Below are positions 1 to 12,297 of a stretch of 64,000 bases of DNA, piece by piece. Location: assembly GCF_026343295.1 (NCBI RefSeq), contig NZ_JAPELY010000002.1:1364001-1428000 (forward strand). Reading direction: 5' to 3'. Both the position numbers and the translations under genes were made by a program. Origin of the DNA: Streptomyces sp. NBC_00083 (lineage in GTDB: Bacteria > Actinomycetota > Actinomycetes > Streptomycetales > Streptomycetaceae). Under the pieces are notes generated by a model. The model had not been told where the DNA came from, ran no database searches, and worked only from the letters and a program-made list of their open reading frames with translations. The first letter of the stretch is position 1. Every line of letters begins with the position of its first letter.

Positions 1-791
1 CGGCCCACCTGGTCGACGCAGGCAACGACGGACTCATCGTCAACGGCACCACCGGCGAGTCCCCGACCACCAGCGACGCGGAGAAAGACCAGCTCGTACG
101 GGCCGTACTGGAAGCCGTCGGCGACCGGGCCCACGTCGTGGCCGGCATCGGAACCAACGACACCCGCCACACCCTCGACCTCGCCCGTACGGCCGAACGC
201 TCCGGCGCGCACGGCCTGCTCGCGGTGACCCCGTACTACAACAAGCCCTCCCAGGAGGGCCTGCTCCAGCACTTCTCGGCCATCGCCGACGCCACCGAGC
301 TGCCCGTGATGCTCTACGACATCCCCGGCCGCAGCGGCGTCCCGATCGACACCGAGACCCTCGTCCGGCTCGCCGAGCACCCCAGGATCGTCGCCAACAA
401 GGACGCCAAGGGCGACCTCGGGCGCGCGAGCTGGGCCATCGCCCGCTCCGGCCTCGCCTGGTACTCCGGCGACGACATGCTCAACCTGCCGCTGCTCTCC
501 GTCGGCGCCTGCGGCTTCGTCTCCGTCGTCGGCCACCTGGTCACCCCCGAGCTGCGCGCCCTCCTGGAGGCGTACCTCGCCGGCGACGTCGCCAAGGCCA
601 CCGAGATCCACCAGCGACTGCTCCCCGTCTACACGGGGATGTTCCGCACCCAGGGCGTCATGACCACCAAGGCGGCGCTGGCGCTCAAGGGCCTGCCCGC
701 CGGGCCGCTCCGGCTCCCGATGGTCGAGCTCACGGCGGAAGAATCAAGCCAGCTGGCGCTCGATCTTGCAGCCGGCGGGGTACAGCTCTAA
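1..791 (+). CDS. dapA: 4-hydroxy-tetrahydrodipicolinate synthase (5'-truncated by window edge)
   Basis: DapA condenses pyruvate with aspartate semialdehyde in the diaminopimelate/lysine pathway, a cytoplasmic step that feeds peptidoglycan. The reading frame is open from base 3, so the start lies outside the window. About 262 residues are present and only the N-terminal strand and helix of the TIM barrel are missing. Visible family signatures are the GTTGE loop, the YYNKP segment, LYDIPGRSG with the active-site Tyr, and NKDAKGD with the Schiff-base Lys. The gene ends 124 bp before the RNase J gene on the same strand, an order I recall from other streptomycetes. dapF lies 55 kb away in the same window. 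Confidence 0.95.
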   Translation, partial: AHLVDAGNDGLIVNGTTGESPTTSDAEKDQLVRAVLEAVGDRAHVVAGIGTNDTRHTLDLARTAERSGAHGLLAVTPYYNKPSQEGLLQHFSAIADATELPVMLYDIPGRSGVPIDTETLVRLAEHPRIVANKDAKGDLGRASWAIARSGLAWYSGDDMLNLPLLSVGACGFVSVVGHLVTPELRALLEAYLAGDVAKATEIHQRLLPVYTGMFRTQGVMTTKAALALKGLPAGPLRLPMVELTAEESSQLALDLAAGGVQL

Positions 792-866
792 CCACAGACT
801 TCACAACTGAATACGCGCCGGACAAACGCGCGAAAAACCACACAACAGCAAGTGCACGAATGACAT

Positions 867-898
867 ACGCGCCACGTGCCCTCAGGTACGTGGCGCGT
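867..898 (+). promoter_or_regulatory. Leader hairpin directly upstream of the RNase J ribosome-binding site
   Basis: An 11-bp perfect inverted repeat (left arm 867-877, right arm 888-898, 10-nt loop) ends four bases before the Shine-Dalgarno GAGGAG of the TTG-initiated RNase J gene. It could be a dapA terminator, an attenuator, or a mRNA leader structure acting on RNase J translation or stability. There is no T-run, and the closeness to the ribosome-binding site favours a leader role. That assignment is inference. Confidence 0.5.
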
Positions 899-915
899 GT
901 GGTGAGGAGAGTCTT

Positions 916-2601
916 TTGAGTCATCCGCATCCCGAGCTCGGCACCCCGCCGAAGCTTCCCAAGAACGGCCTGCGCGTCACCCCGCTCGGCGGTCTCGGCG
1001 AAATCGGCCGGAACATGACCGTCTTCGAGTTCGACGGCCGCCTGCTCATCGTCGACTGCGGCGTCCTCTTCCCCGAGGAGGAGCAGCCCGGCATCGACCT
1101 GATCCTGCCGGACTTCAGCTCGATCAGGGACCGCCTCGACGACATCGAGGGCATCGTCCTGACGCACGGCCACGAGGACCACATCGGCGGCGTCCCCTAC
1201 CTGCTCCGCGAGAAGCCGGACATCCCGCTGATCGGCTCCAAGCTGACCCTCGCGCTCATCGAGGCCAAGCTCCAGGAGCACCGCATCCGGCCCTACACGC
1301 TGGAGGTCGCCGAGGGCGACCGCGAGCGCCTCGGCCCCTTCGACTGCGAATTCATCGCCGTCAACCACTCCATCCCGGACGCCCTCGCCGTCGCCATCCG
1401 CACCCCCGCGGGCATGGCCGTCGCGACCGGCGACTTCAAGATGGACCAGCTGCCGCTCGACGGCCGGCTCACCGACCTGCACGCCTTCGCGCGGCTGAGC
1501 GAGGAGGGCATCGACCTCCTCCTCTCGGACTCCACCAACGCGGAGGTCCCCGGGTTCGTGCCGCCGGAGCGGGACATCTCCAACGTCCTGCGCACCGTCT
1601 TCGCCAACGCCGACAAGCGCATCATCGTGGCCAGCTTCGCCAGCCACGTCCACCGCATCCAGCAGATCCTGGACGCCGCGCACGAGTACGGCCGAAGAGT
1701 CGCCTTCGTCGGCCGCTCGATGGTCCGCAACATGGGCATCGCCCGCGACCTCGGCTACCTGAAGGTCCCGGCCGGCCTCGTCGTCGACGTCAAGACCCTC
1801 GACGACCTGCCGGACGACGAGGTCGTGCTGGTCTGCACGGGCTCGCAGGGCGAGCCGATGGCCGCGCTGTCCCGCATGGCCAACCGCGACCACCAGATCC
1901 GGATCGTCCAGGGCGACACCGTGATCCTGGCCTCGTCGCTCATCCCGGGCAACGAGAACGCGGTCTACCGCGTCATCAACGGCCTGACCCGCTGGGGCGC
2001 CAACGTCGTCCACAAGGGCAACGCCAAGGTGCACGTCTCGGGCCACGCCTCGGCCGGCGAGCTGCTGTACTTCTACAACATCTGCAAGCCGAAGAACCTG
2101 ATGCCGGTCCACGGCGAATGGCGTCACCTGCGGGCGAACGCGGAGCTCGGTGCCCTCACGGGCGTGCCGAAGAACCACATCGTCATCGCCGAGGACGGCG
2201 TGGTCGTCGACCTCGTCGACGGCACCGCGCGGATCGTCGGCAAGGTCCAGGCGGGTTACGTCTATGTCGACGGCCTCTCGGTCGGCGACGTGACGGAGTC
2301 CTCCCTCAAGGACCGCCGCATCCTCGGCGACGAGGGCATCATCTCGGTGTACGTGGTGGTGGACTCCAGCAGCGGCAAGATCACCAGCGGCCCGCACATC
2401 CAGGCCCGCGGTTCCGGCATCGAGGACTCGGCGTTCGGACCGGTGGTCGCGAAGATCGAGGAAGCGCTCAACCGGTCCGCCCAGGACGGCGTTGTGGAGC
2501 CCCACCAGCTCCAGCAGCTGATCCGCCGCTCGGTCGGCAAGTGGGTCTCGGACACCTACCGCAGGCGTCCGATGATCCTCCCCGTGGTCGTCGAGGTCTG
2601 A
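916..2601 (+). CDS. rnj: Ribonuclease J
   Basis: RNase J is a metallo-beta-lactamase/beta-CASP nuclease with endonuclease and 5'-to-3' exonuclease activity in mRNA turnover and rRNA maturation. The 561-residue product carries the zinc-binding THGHEDHIGG motif around residues 78-87, the beta-CASP part with FASHVHRIQQ, and the C-terminal HVSGHAS and MPVHGEWRHL motifs. Length is normal for the family. The start is TTG at 916, preceded by GAGGAG about six bases upstream, and SHPHPELG begins the known actinobacterial N-terminus. The gene lies between dapA and the rRNA operon, and a strong stem-loop follows the stop. The hairpin at 867-898 touches its ribosome-binding site. Confidence 0.96.
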   Translation: MSHPHPELGTPPKLPKNGLRVTPLGGLGEIGRNMTVFEFDGRLLIVDCGVLFPEEEQPGIDLILPDFSSIRDRLDDIEGIVLTHGHEDHIGGVPYLLREKPDIPLIGSKLTLALIEAKLQEHRIRPYTLEVAEGDRERLGPFDCEFIAVNHSIPDALAVAIRTPAGMAVATGDFKMDQLPLDGRLTDLHAFARLSEEGIDLLLSDSTNAEVPGFVPPERDISNVLRTVFANADKRIIVASFASHVHRIQQILDAAHEYGRRVAFVGRSMVRNMGIARDLGYLKVPAGLVVDVKTLDDLPDDEVVLVCTGSQGEPMAALSRMANRDHQIRIVQGDTVILASSLIPGNENAVYRVINGLTRWGANVVHKGNAKVHVSGHASAGELLYFYNICKPKNLMPVHGEWRHLRANAELGALTGVPKNHIVIAEDGVVVDLVDGTARIVGKVQAGYVYVDGLSVGDVTESSLKDRRILGDEGIISVYVVVDSSSGKITSGPHIQARGSGIEDSAFGPVVAKIEEALNRSAQDGVVEPHQLQQLIRRSVGKWVSDTYRRRPMILPVVVEV

Positions 2602-2620
2602 CGGTCGCGACAGCAGGTCC

Positions 2621-2660
2621 GGAGCGGGGCGCCTCGATTTGCATCGGGGCGCCCCGCTCC
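2621..2660 (+). terminator. Terminator after RNase J
   Basis: A 13-bp perfect G+C-rich stem (left arm from 2621, right arm to 2660) with a loop of about 14 nt lies 19 bases after the RNase J stop. It insulates the gene from the downstream rRNA operon. There is no T-tract, as is common in Streptomyces. Confidence 0.75.
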
Positions 2661-3133
2661 AGTAGGTTTATGTCTCCGCCCACGGGGAACCCGCTTCGGT
2701 CACGCACCGCAGAGGGACTTCCAGAGGGGGCGGGAAATCCGGCTTCAGAATCTCTGATAAAGTCGGGCCCGCCGAAAGGGAAAACGCGAAAGCGAAGAAC
2801 TCAAGGCGAACCCCAATTCGACGGGGAATCGGACACGAAAGAGTCTGATAGAGTCGGAACACGAAATACCGAAGGGAAGCGCCCGGAGGAAAGCCCGAGA
2901 GGGTGAGTACAAAGGAAGCGTCCGTTCCTTGAGAACTCAACAGCGTGCCAAAAGTCAACGCCAGATTGACAACCCCGTCTCCACTTCGGTGGGACGAGGT
3001 TCCTTTGAAAAGTCCTGCACGCCCTTGTGGTGGGCAGGCAATTACACAGCGAGGACGCTGTGGACGGGCCGCCTTATTCCGGTGGTTCCGTCCCGCTCTT
3101 ACGTGATGTGTGCACCCGATTACGGGTAAACAT
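2661..3133 (+). promoter_or_regulatory. rRNA operon promoter and leader region
   Basis: This 470-bp non-coding stretch resembles the multi-promoter leaders of Streptomyces rrn operons. Two tandem sites share TCTGATA(A/G)AGTCGG with -10 hexamers TAAAGT (2758-2763) and TAGAGT (2849-2854), and neither has a good -35. A further weak candidate is TTGCAT (2639-2644) with TAGGTT (2663-2668) at 18-bp spacing. TTGAGAACT at 2929-2937 recurs in the 16S-23S spacer at 4911-4919, suggesting an antitermination (box A-like) element. The leader segment 2945-2960 pairs with 4718-4734 downstream of 16S to form a processing stem. Confidence 0.7.
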
Positions 3134-8064
<4,931 letters not shown>

Positions 8065-8153
8065 TCAGTTGCTCGCGTCCACTGTGTTTGTTCTGAAGCA
8101 ATGAACTCCCGCATGCCCTTTGGGTGTGTGCTGGTCGAGTTCAACTTCATAGT

Positions 8154-8272
8154 GTTTCGGTGGTCATAGCGTTAGGGAAACGCCCGGTTACATTCCGAAC
8201 CCGGAAGCTAAGCCTTTCAGCGCCGATGGTACTGCAGGGGGGACCCTGTGGGAGAGTAGGACGCCGCCGAAC
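8154..8272 (+). rRNA. rrf: 5S ribosomal RNA
   Basis: The sequence begins GTTTCGGTGGTCATAGCG and ends GACGCCGCCGAAC, so the 5' and 3' ends pair as helix I. It includes the conserved CCGAACCCGGAAGCTAAG loop B/C region. Length is 119 nt. It is the last gene of the operon, followed within ten bases by a strong terminator. Confidence 0.96.
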
Positions 8273-8281
8273 AAATCTTCA

Positions 8282-8323
8282 ACGCTGGTCCCTGAACTTC
8301 GGTTCGGGGGCCAGCGTTTTTTT
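8282..8323 (+). terminator. rRNA operon terminator
   Basis: A long stem with a TTCG tetraloop (arms around 8282-8297 and 8302-8317) is followed by seven consecutive T (8317-8323). This is a classical intrinsic terminator and one of the few T-rich ones in this G+C-rich window. Confidence 0.92.
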
Positions 8324-8346
8324 ATGCCTGCTCACCTGGTGTTCAT

Positions 8347-9048
8347 GTGGCAGGAGAACGATCTCCTGTCATGAGGATGACGGGAGCGCTCACAGCGGCC
8401 GGGGTCGCGAGCGGCGACGAAGTGATCGTGCCGGCCTACGACACGGGCGAGTTGGCGCGGGCCGTCGTGGCTGCCGGAGCGGCCCCGGTGTTCGCCGACA
8501 TAGACCCGCGGACCTACTGCCTTTCCCCCGACACCGTGGGCCGGGCGCTCACGCCCAGGACCGCGGCCGTCGTGCTCGTACGCCGCTTCGGGTATCCGGC
8601 CGACACCGCCTCGTTCGCCGAACTCACCACGGCTCAGGGGGTGTTGCTCGTCGAAGAGGAGGACGGCGAGGGTCTCGGCGGTGATGTGGCTCAACGGCGT
8701 GAGCGCGCCCGGTACTTGGACCGTCGGCTTGTCGGAGTGGCGACGCCCGCGCCGGCCGACGGCCACCGCTACCAGCGGTACGTCGTGCGGGTGCCCGGGA
8801 ACGGCCGGCCCGACCGGGACGCGTTCGCGCGGCTGTTGAAGCGGCGCGGGGTCGCCTGCGAGGTGCCCGTCCCCACTCCCGTACACCGGATGCGGGAGTT
8901 CCGGCGGGACGAGTGGGTGCTCCACGCGACCGAACGGGCGGCGGACGAAACCCTCGCGCTGCCCTCCCTCGACGCGCTCTCCCCGGCGGAATTGCGGCGG
9001 TTGGTATCCGTCTGCAACGCGTTGGGCGGGCTGCTGCAACCCGCATAG
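8347..9048 (+). CDS. DegT/DnrJ/EryC1/StrS aminotransferase-like protein, degenerate
   Basis: The product (up to 233 aa) matches the sugar aminotransferase fold-I family: GDEVIVPAYD, a GAAPVFADIDPRTY strand and LTPRTAAVVLVRRFGYPAD. True family members are about 370-400 aa and carry an SFxPxK catalytic lysine after a VEDAA motif. Here VEDAA reads VEEED, and the segment that should hold the PLP-binding lysine is missing, with only a short C-terminal helical part remaining. PLP chemistry is therefore unlikely. Start is uncertain: GTG 8347, ATG 8371 or ATG 8377 fit the frame and none has a good ribosome site. The gene sits between the rRNA terminator and a tRNA gene. No stop or frameshift interrupts it, so it looks retained rather than decaying. 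Its function is unknown. Confidence 0.75.
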   Translation: MAGERSPVMRMTGALTAAGVASGDEVIVPAYDTGELARAVVAAGAAPVFADIDPRTYCLSPDTVGRALTPRTAAVVLVRRFGYPADTASFAELTTAQGVLLVEEEDGEGLGGDVAQRRERARYLDRRLVGVATPAPADGHRYQRYVVRVPGNGRPDRDAFARLLKRRGVACEVPVPTPVHRMREFRRDEWVLHATERAADETLALPSLDALSPAELRRLVSVCNALGGLLQPA

Positions 9049-9067
9049 CCGGAACCGGTGACCGTGG

Positions 9068-9097
9068 TTCGGAACACCGTCTGATTCGGGGTATGCT
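9068..9097 (+). promoter_or_regulatory. Candidate tRNA-Thr promoter
   Basis: A -35-like TTCGGA (9068-9073) and -10-like TATGCT (9092-9097) are separated by 18 bp. They end 40 bp before the tRNA gene, in a patch with lower G+C than its surroundings. Confidence 0.45.
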
Positions 9098-9137
9098 TTA
9101 TCTCGTTGGCGAGGGGGAAACCCCGAAACACCAACCG

Positions 9138-9210
9138 GCCCCTATAGCTCAGTCGGTAGAGCGTCTCCATGGTAAGGAGAAGGTCTGCGGTTCGATTCCG
9201 CATGGGGGCT
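9138..9210 (+). tRNA. tRNA-Thr (anticodon GGT)
   Basis: A 73-nt cloverleaf can be folded by eye. The acceptor stem GCCCCTA pairs with TGGGGGC, with T as discriminator. The anticodon stem TCTCC/GGAGA encloses loop ATGGTAA with anticodon GGT, and the T arm has GGTTCGATTCC. CCA is not encoded. It reads ACC, the dominant threonine codon in Streptomyces. Confidence 0.96.
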
Positions 9211-9219
9211 CAGAACTTC

Positions 9220-9250
9220 GAAAGGCCCCGCCCAATGGGCGGGGCCTTTC
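9220..9250. terminator. Bidirectional terminator between tRNA-Thr and osaC
   Basis: A 14-bp perfect stem with a 3-nt loop (arms 9220-9233 and 9237-9250) has GAAAGG/CCTTTC flanks. It can terminate the rightward tRNA transcript and the leftward osaC transcript, whose stop codon is 42 bp away. Confidence 0.85.
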
Positions 9251-9291
9251 GCGTACCCGCTTTCGTATACCCGCAGGGCCCCTACCGGGGC

Positions 9292-11913
9292 CTATCGCTT
9301 GGCTTCCTCCGGGATACGCATCGTCAGGATCGCCATGTCGTCCGAAGCCGGTTCGGCGGCGAACCGCTCGACCGCGCGCAGCACACGCGCCGCCACCGCG
9401 CCCGCCGTCAGGCCCGTACACGAGGCGAGGACGTCGGTGAGGCCGTCGTCACCCAGCATGCGCGTGCCCTCGCGGCGTTCGGTGATGCCGTCCGTCACGC
9501 ACAGCAGGACATCGCCCGGGTCGAGGGTGATGGTCTGCTCGTACAGCTCCAGGTCCTCCATGACGCCGAGCAGGGGCTGCGGGTCGGCGGCCGGCTCGAC
9601 CGTGCCGTCCTGGCGCAGGCGCAGCGGAAGGGGATGGCCGGCGCAGACGACCTTGAGGATGGCGCTGCCGTCCTCCTGAGGCCACAACTCCCCGTACAGG
9701 AGCGTCAGGAAGCGGCTGCGGGCGCCCTCGTCGAGGATCGCCGCGTTCAGACGTTCCAGGACCGCGGGGCCGCCGAAGCCCTCGCGGGCGAGCAGGCGCA
9801 GCGCGTGCCGGGCGAGGCCGGTGACCGCGGCGGCCTCCGGGCCGGTGCCGCAGACGTCGCCGATGGCGAAGCCGTACGCGCCGTCGCGAATGGGGAAGAG
9901 GTCGTAGAAGTCGCCGCCGACCTCGTTGCCCTCGCCGGCCGCGCGGTAGATGACCTCGACCTCGACGCCGGGGATCTGCGGCAGGCCCGGCGGCAGCAGG
10001 GAGCGCTGGAGCGAGCGGCTGATGGCCATGCGCTCGGAGTAGAGGCGGGCGTTGTCCAGGGCGAGGGCGGCCCGGCGGGAGAGGTCCTCGGCGAGTTCGA
10101 GGATTTCCTGGCGGAAGTGGTCGTCGGACGGCTTGCCCAGGGTCAGCATGCCGATGACGCGGTTGCGGGCGACCAGGGGCAGGACGACGGTCTCGCCGCC
10201 GACCGCGGCCGCGGTCGACAAGGTGGAGCCGAGGCCGCCGCCGGTGTGCGGGGAGCCGGAGCGGCCGAAGTCGCGCATCGAGACGCGGAGGGCCGCCTGG
10301 TGTGCGGCCTCGCCGGGGGCGGCCCAGACACGGGCGCCCGGGGTGGGGACCGGCTCCGGTGGGCTGATCTTGGACAGGAGCGCCTTGAGGCCGTCGATGC
10401 GCTCCTCGTCCTCGTGCAGGACGTAGGAGAGGTACGGGTCCGAGGACTGGTCGGCGATCGTGTAGACGGCGCACCAGGTGGCGAGGGTGGGCACGGTCAT
10501 CTGCGCCATGAGGGCGAGCGTCTGGTCGCGGTCCAGGGTGCCGGCCAGGAGGTCGGAGGCCTCGACGAGGAAGCTCAGCGAGCCTCTGCGCAGGCGCTCC
10601 AGCTCTCCCAGACGGGCCGATTCGACGGCGAGCGCGATGCGGTCGGCGGCGAACTGGAGGCGCAGGGCCTCCTCGTTGGAGTAGCGGCCGGGGGATTCCG
10701 CGGCGACGCCGAGCGATCCCGTCAGGCGTCCCTCGACCTTGAGGGGGACGGTGACGACCGAGCGCATGCCGGTGCTTTCGAGGAGCGGGACCGCGCCGGG
10801 CACGGCCGCGAGGTCCTCGTGGACGGCGGGCATCCGCGCCGATCCGTACCGGCCGGTGCCGGCCTCGACGGGGACGCGGGCGAAGCGCTGGCGTGCGGAG
10901 GGCAGGCCGGTGGTGGCGCGGACTTCGAGTTCGGTCTCGTCGTCGGTGGCGAGGAGCAGGAACGCGGAGTCGCCGTCGAGCATGTCGCGGGCGCGCTCGA
11001 CGGTGCGCTGGAGCAGGCCGTCGAGGTCGTCGGGGGCGGGGGAGCCGATGAACACCTCGAAGGGGTCCACACTGCGGTTCTCGCCCAGCACGGTGGATTC
11101 GGTGACGGGCTGGCGGGCGGGGGTCTGGAGCACCGCGCGCTCGTCGTCGCGTACGAGGAGACAGACCGTGGAGGGTTCGCCCTCGGTGTCACGGACCCTC
11201 AAGTGCGAGGCGTACACGGGCACTACGCGGCCGTCGGCACCCCTTATCCCGTACGTGCCTTCCCAGCGCGAGAGTTGGAGCGCCTCGACGATGCCGGTGG
11301 AGGTGCCGGGGGTGTGCGGCCAGGCGGCGAAGTCGGTGAGCGCCTTGCCGGTGACCTGCTCGGCGGGGTAGCCGAAGAGTTCCTCGGCGTCCTCGTTCCA
11401 GGCGCGGACGGCGCCCGCGCGGTCGATCTGGACGACCGCGACGCGGACCCGCCCGTCGGTCACGGGAAGGAGCGCGGTGGGCAGGGCCGGACCCGCGGAG
11501 CGGGTGCCCACCGGCCGGTTGGGCAGGTCGAGTTGGAACCAGACGTTCTTTCTGGTCGGCGTGTACTCGACGCCCCAGCGGGAGGCGAGGGCGGCGCAGA
11601 GCAGCAGGCCGCGGCCGTTCTCGCGATCGGGGCTCGCGATGTCGGTGGGCGAGCCGATGAGCGGAACCTCACGTTCGGGGTAGCGGTCGGCCACCTCCAC
11701 GCGTACGCCGTCCTCGGAGCGCAGACACAGGACGTCGGCCTTGGTGCCGGCGTGGACCACCGCGTTGGTGACGAGCTCACTGGTGAGGACCACGGCGTCG
11801 TCCACGACGTCCGCGTACCCCCAGCCCTGGAGCGTGTCCCGGACGAAGGCGCGGGCGGTCGCGACGGACCGCCCGACAGGGTCGAAGCTGGCTGCCGCCC
11901 GCGCGGTGATCAC
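9292..11913 (-). CDS. osaC: Multidomain anti-sigma kinase-like/PAS/GAF/PP2C protein, OsaC-type
   Basis: The 873-residue product combines an N-terminal RsbW-type HATPase (about residues 5-130, with SELVTNAVVHA and DRENGRGLLL), a PAS domain (about 165-270), two GAF-like regions (about 300-640) and a C-terminal SpoIIE/RsbU PP2C phosphatase (about 650-870, with GGDFYD, FAIGDVCGTG and VTDGITE). This architecture next to osaA and osaB identifies OsaC. From memory of S. coelicolor work, OsaC helps return sigma-B activity to baseline after osmotic stress. GTG at 11913 is chosen because CTCCTC (11918-11923, GAGGAG on the coding strand) lies five bases upstream; longer in-frame starts up to 11994 lack such a site. 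It is transcribed divergently from osaA. Confidence 0.9.
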   Translation of the reverse strand: MITARAAASFDPVGRSVATARAFVRDTLQGWGYADVVDDAVVLTSELVTNAVVHAGTKADVLCLRSEDGVRVEVADRYPEREVPLIGSPTDIASPDRENGRGLLLCAALASRWGVEYTPTRKNVWFQLDLPNRPVGTRSAGPALPTALLPVTDGRVRVAVVQIDRAGAVRAWNEDAEELFGYPAEQVTGKALTDFAAWPHTPGTSTGIVEALQLSRWEGTYGIRGADGRVVPVYASHLRVRDTEGEPSTVCLLVRDDERAVLQTPARQPVTESTVLGENRSVDPFEVFIGSPAPDDLDGLLQRTVERARDMLDGDSAFLLLATDDETELEVRATTGLPSARQRFARVPVEAGTGRYGSARMPAVHEDLAAVPGAVPLLESTGMRSVVTVPLKVEGRLTGSLGVAAESPGRYSNEEALRLQFAADRIALAVESARLGELERLRRGSLSFLVEASDLLAGTLDRDQTLALMAQMTVPTLATWCAVYTIADQSSDPYLSYVLHEDEERIDGLKALLSKISPPEPVPTPGARVWAAPGEAAHQAALRVSMRDFGRSGSPHTGGGLGSTLSTAAAVGGETVVLPLVARNRVIGMLTLGKPSDDHFRQEILELAEDLSRRAALALDNARLYSERMAISRSLQRSLLPPGLPQIPGVEVEVIYRAAGEGNEVGGDFYDLFPIRDGAYGFAIGDVCGTGPEAAAVTGLARHALRLLAREGFGGPAVLERLNAAILDEGARSRFLTLLYGELWPQEDGSAILKVVCAGHPLPLRLRQDGTVEPAADPQPLLGVMEDLELYEQTITLDPGDVLLCVTDGITERREGTRMLGDDGLTDVLASCTGLTAGAVAARVLRAVERFAAEPASDDMAILTMRIPEEAKR

Positions 11914-12297
11914 AGAACTCCTCGTACGCGTCTCGACGCCCGGATTTCCTTGCCGGGGCTCCGGAACGTGCCCTCCGGGAATCAACAGTCCCACGTCGGC
12001 CCGCCCCCTCCGGTCTCCCGTGGTCGTCCTTTGCGCCGCCTTTCCCCTGCCATTTCGGGCAAAGGGAACGAACCGCCCTCTTGCCGGGCGGACCGGGGCG
12101 GCTGGACAGCCGGGAGCCAGGTTACTTACCTTCGCGGTCCGAGCGGATGCCGGTCACCAGTGTTTCCGCCCTCCGTGGGCGGGGACGGATATGCGAAGCT
12201 GCCGAACTGTTATGGCCTGGTTCGGCCATGGTGAAACACTGGGCATGCTTCCGGAGACAGCCCGGGTAGTGCGGTCAACCCTTGCGGGAGGGACACG
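11914..12297. promoter_or_regulatory. Divergent osaC/osaA intergenic region
   Basis: This 384-bp region separates two divergent stress-signalling genes and must contain promoters for both. On the + strand, GTTT (12162-12165), 15 bp, then GGGGAC (12181-12186) resembles the sigma-B-group pattern GNNT-N14-16-GGGWAY with one mismatch, about 112 bp upstream of osaA. I see no convincing promoter for osaC and no small gene. Confidence 0.4.

Noticed and set aside
8347..8376. Internal inverted repeat AGGAG/CTCCT at the start of the DegT-like gene as an operator
   Set aside because: A 5-bp arm inside a purine-rich stretch is expected by chance, and it may lie within the coding sequence.
9138..9210. 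tRNA-Thr as an integration site for a mobile element
   Set aside because: No integrase or tRNA 3'-end repeat was seen downstream; the next gene is osaC in its normal context.
9169..12234. 1021-codon + strand frame opposite osaC
   Set aside because: It starts inside the tRNA-Thr gene, shows no domain, and osaC on the other strand is complete with a good ribosome site.
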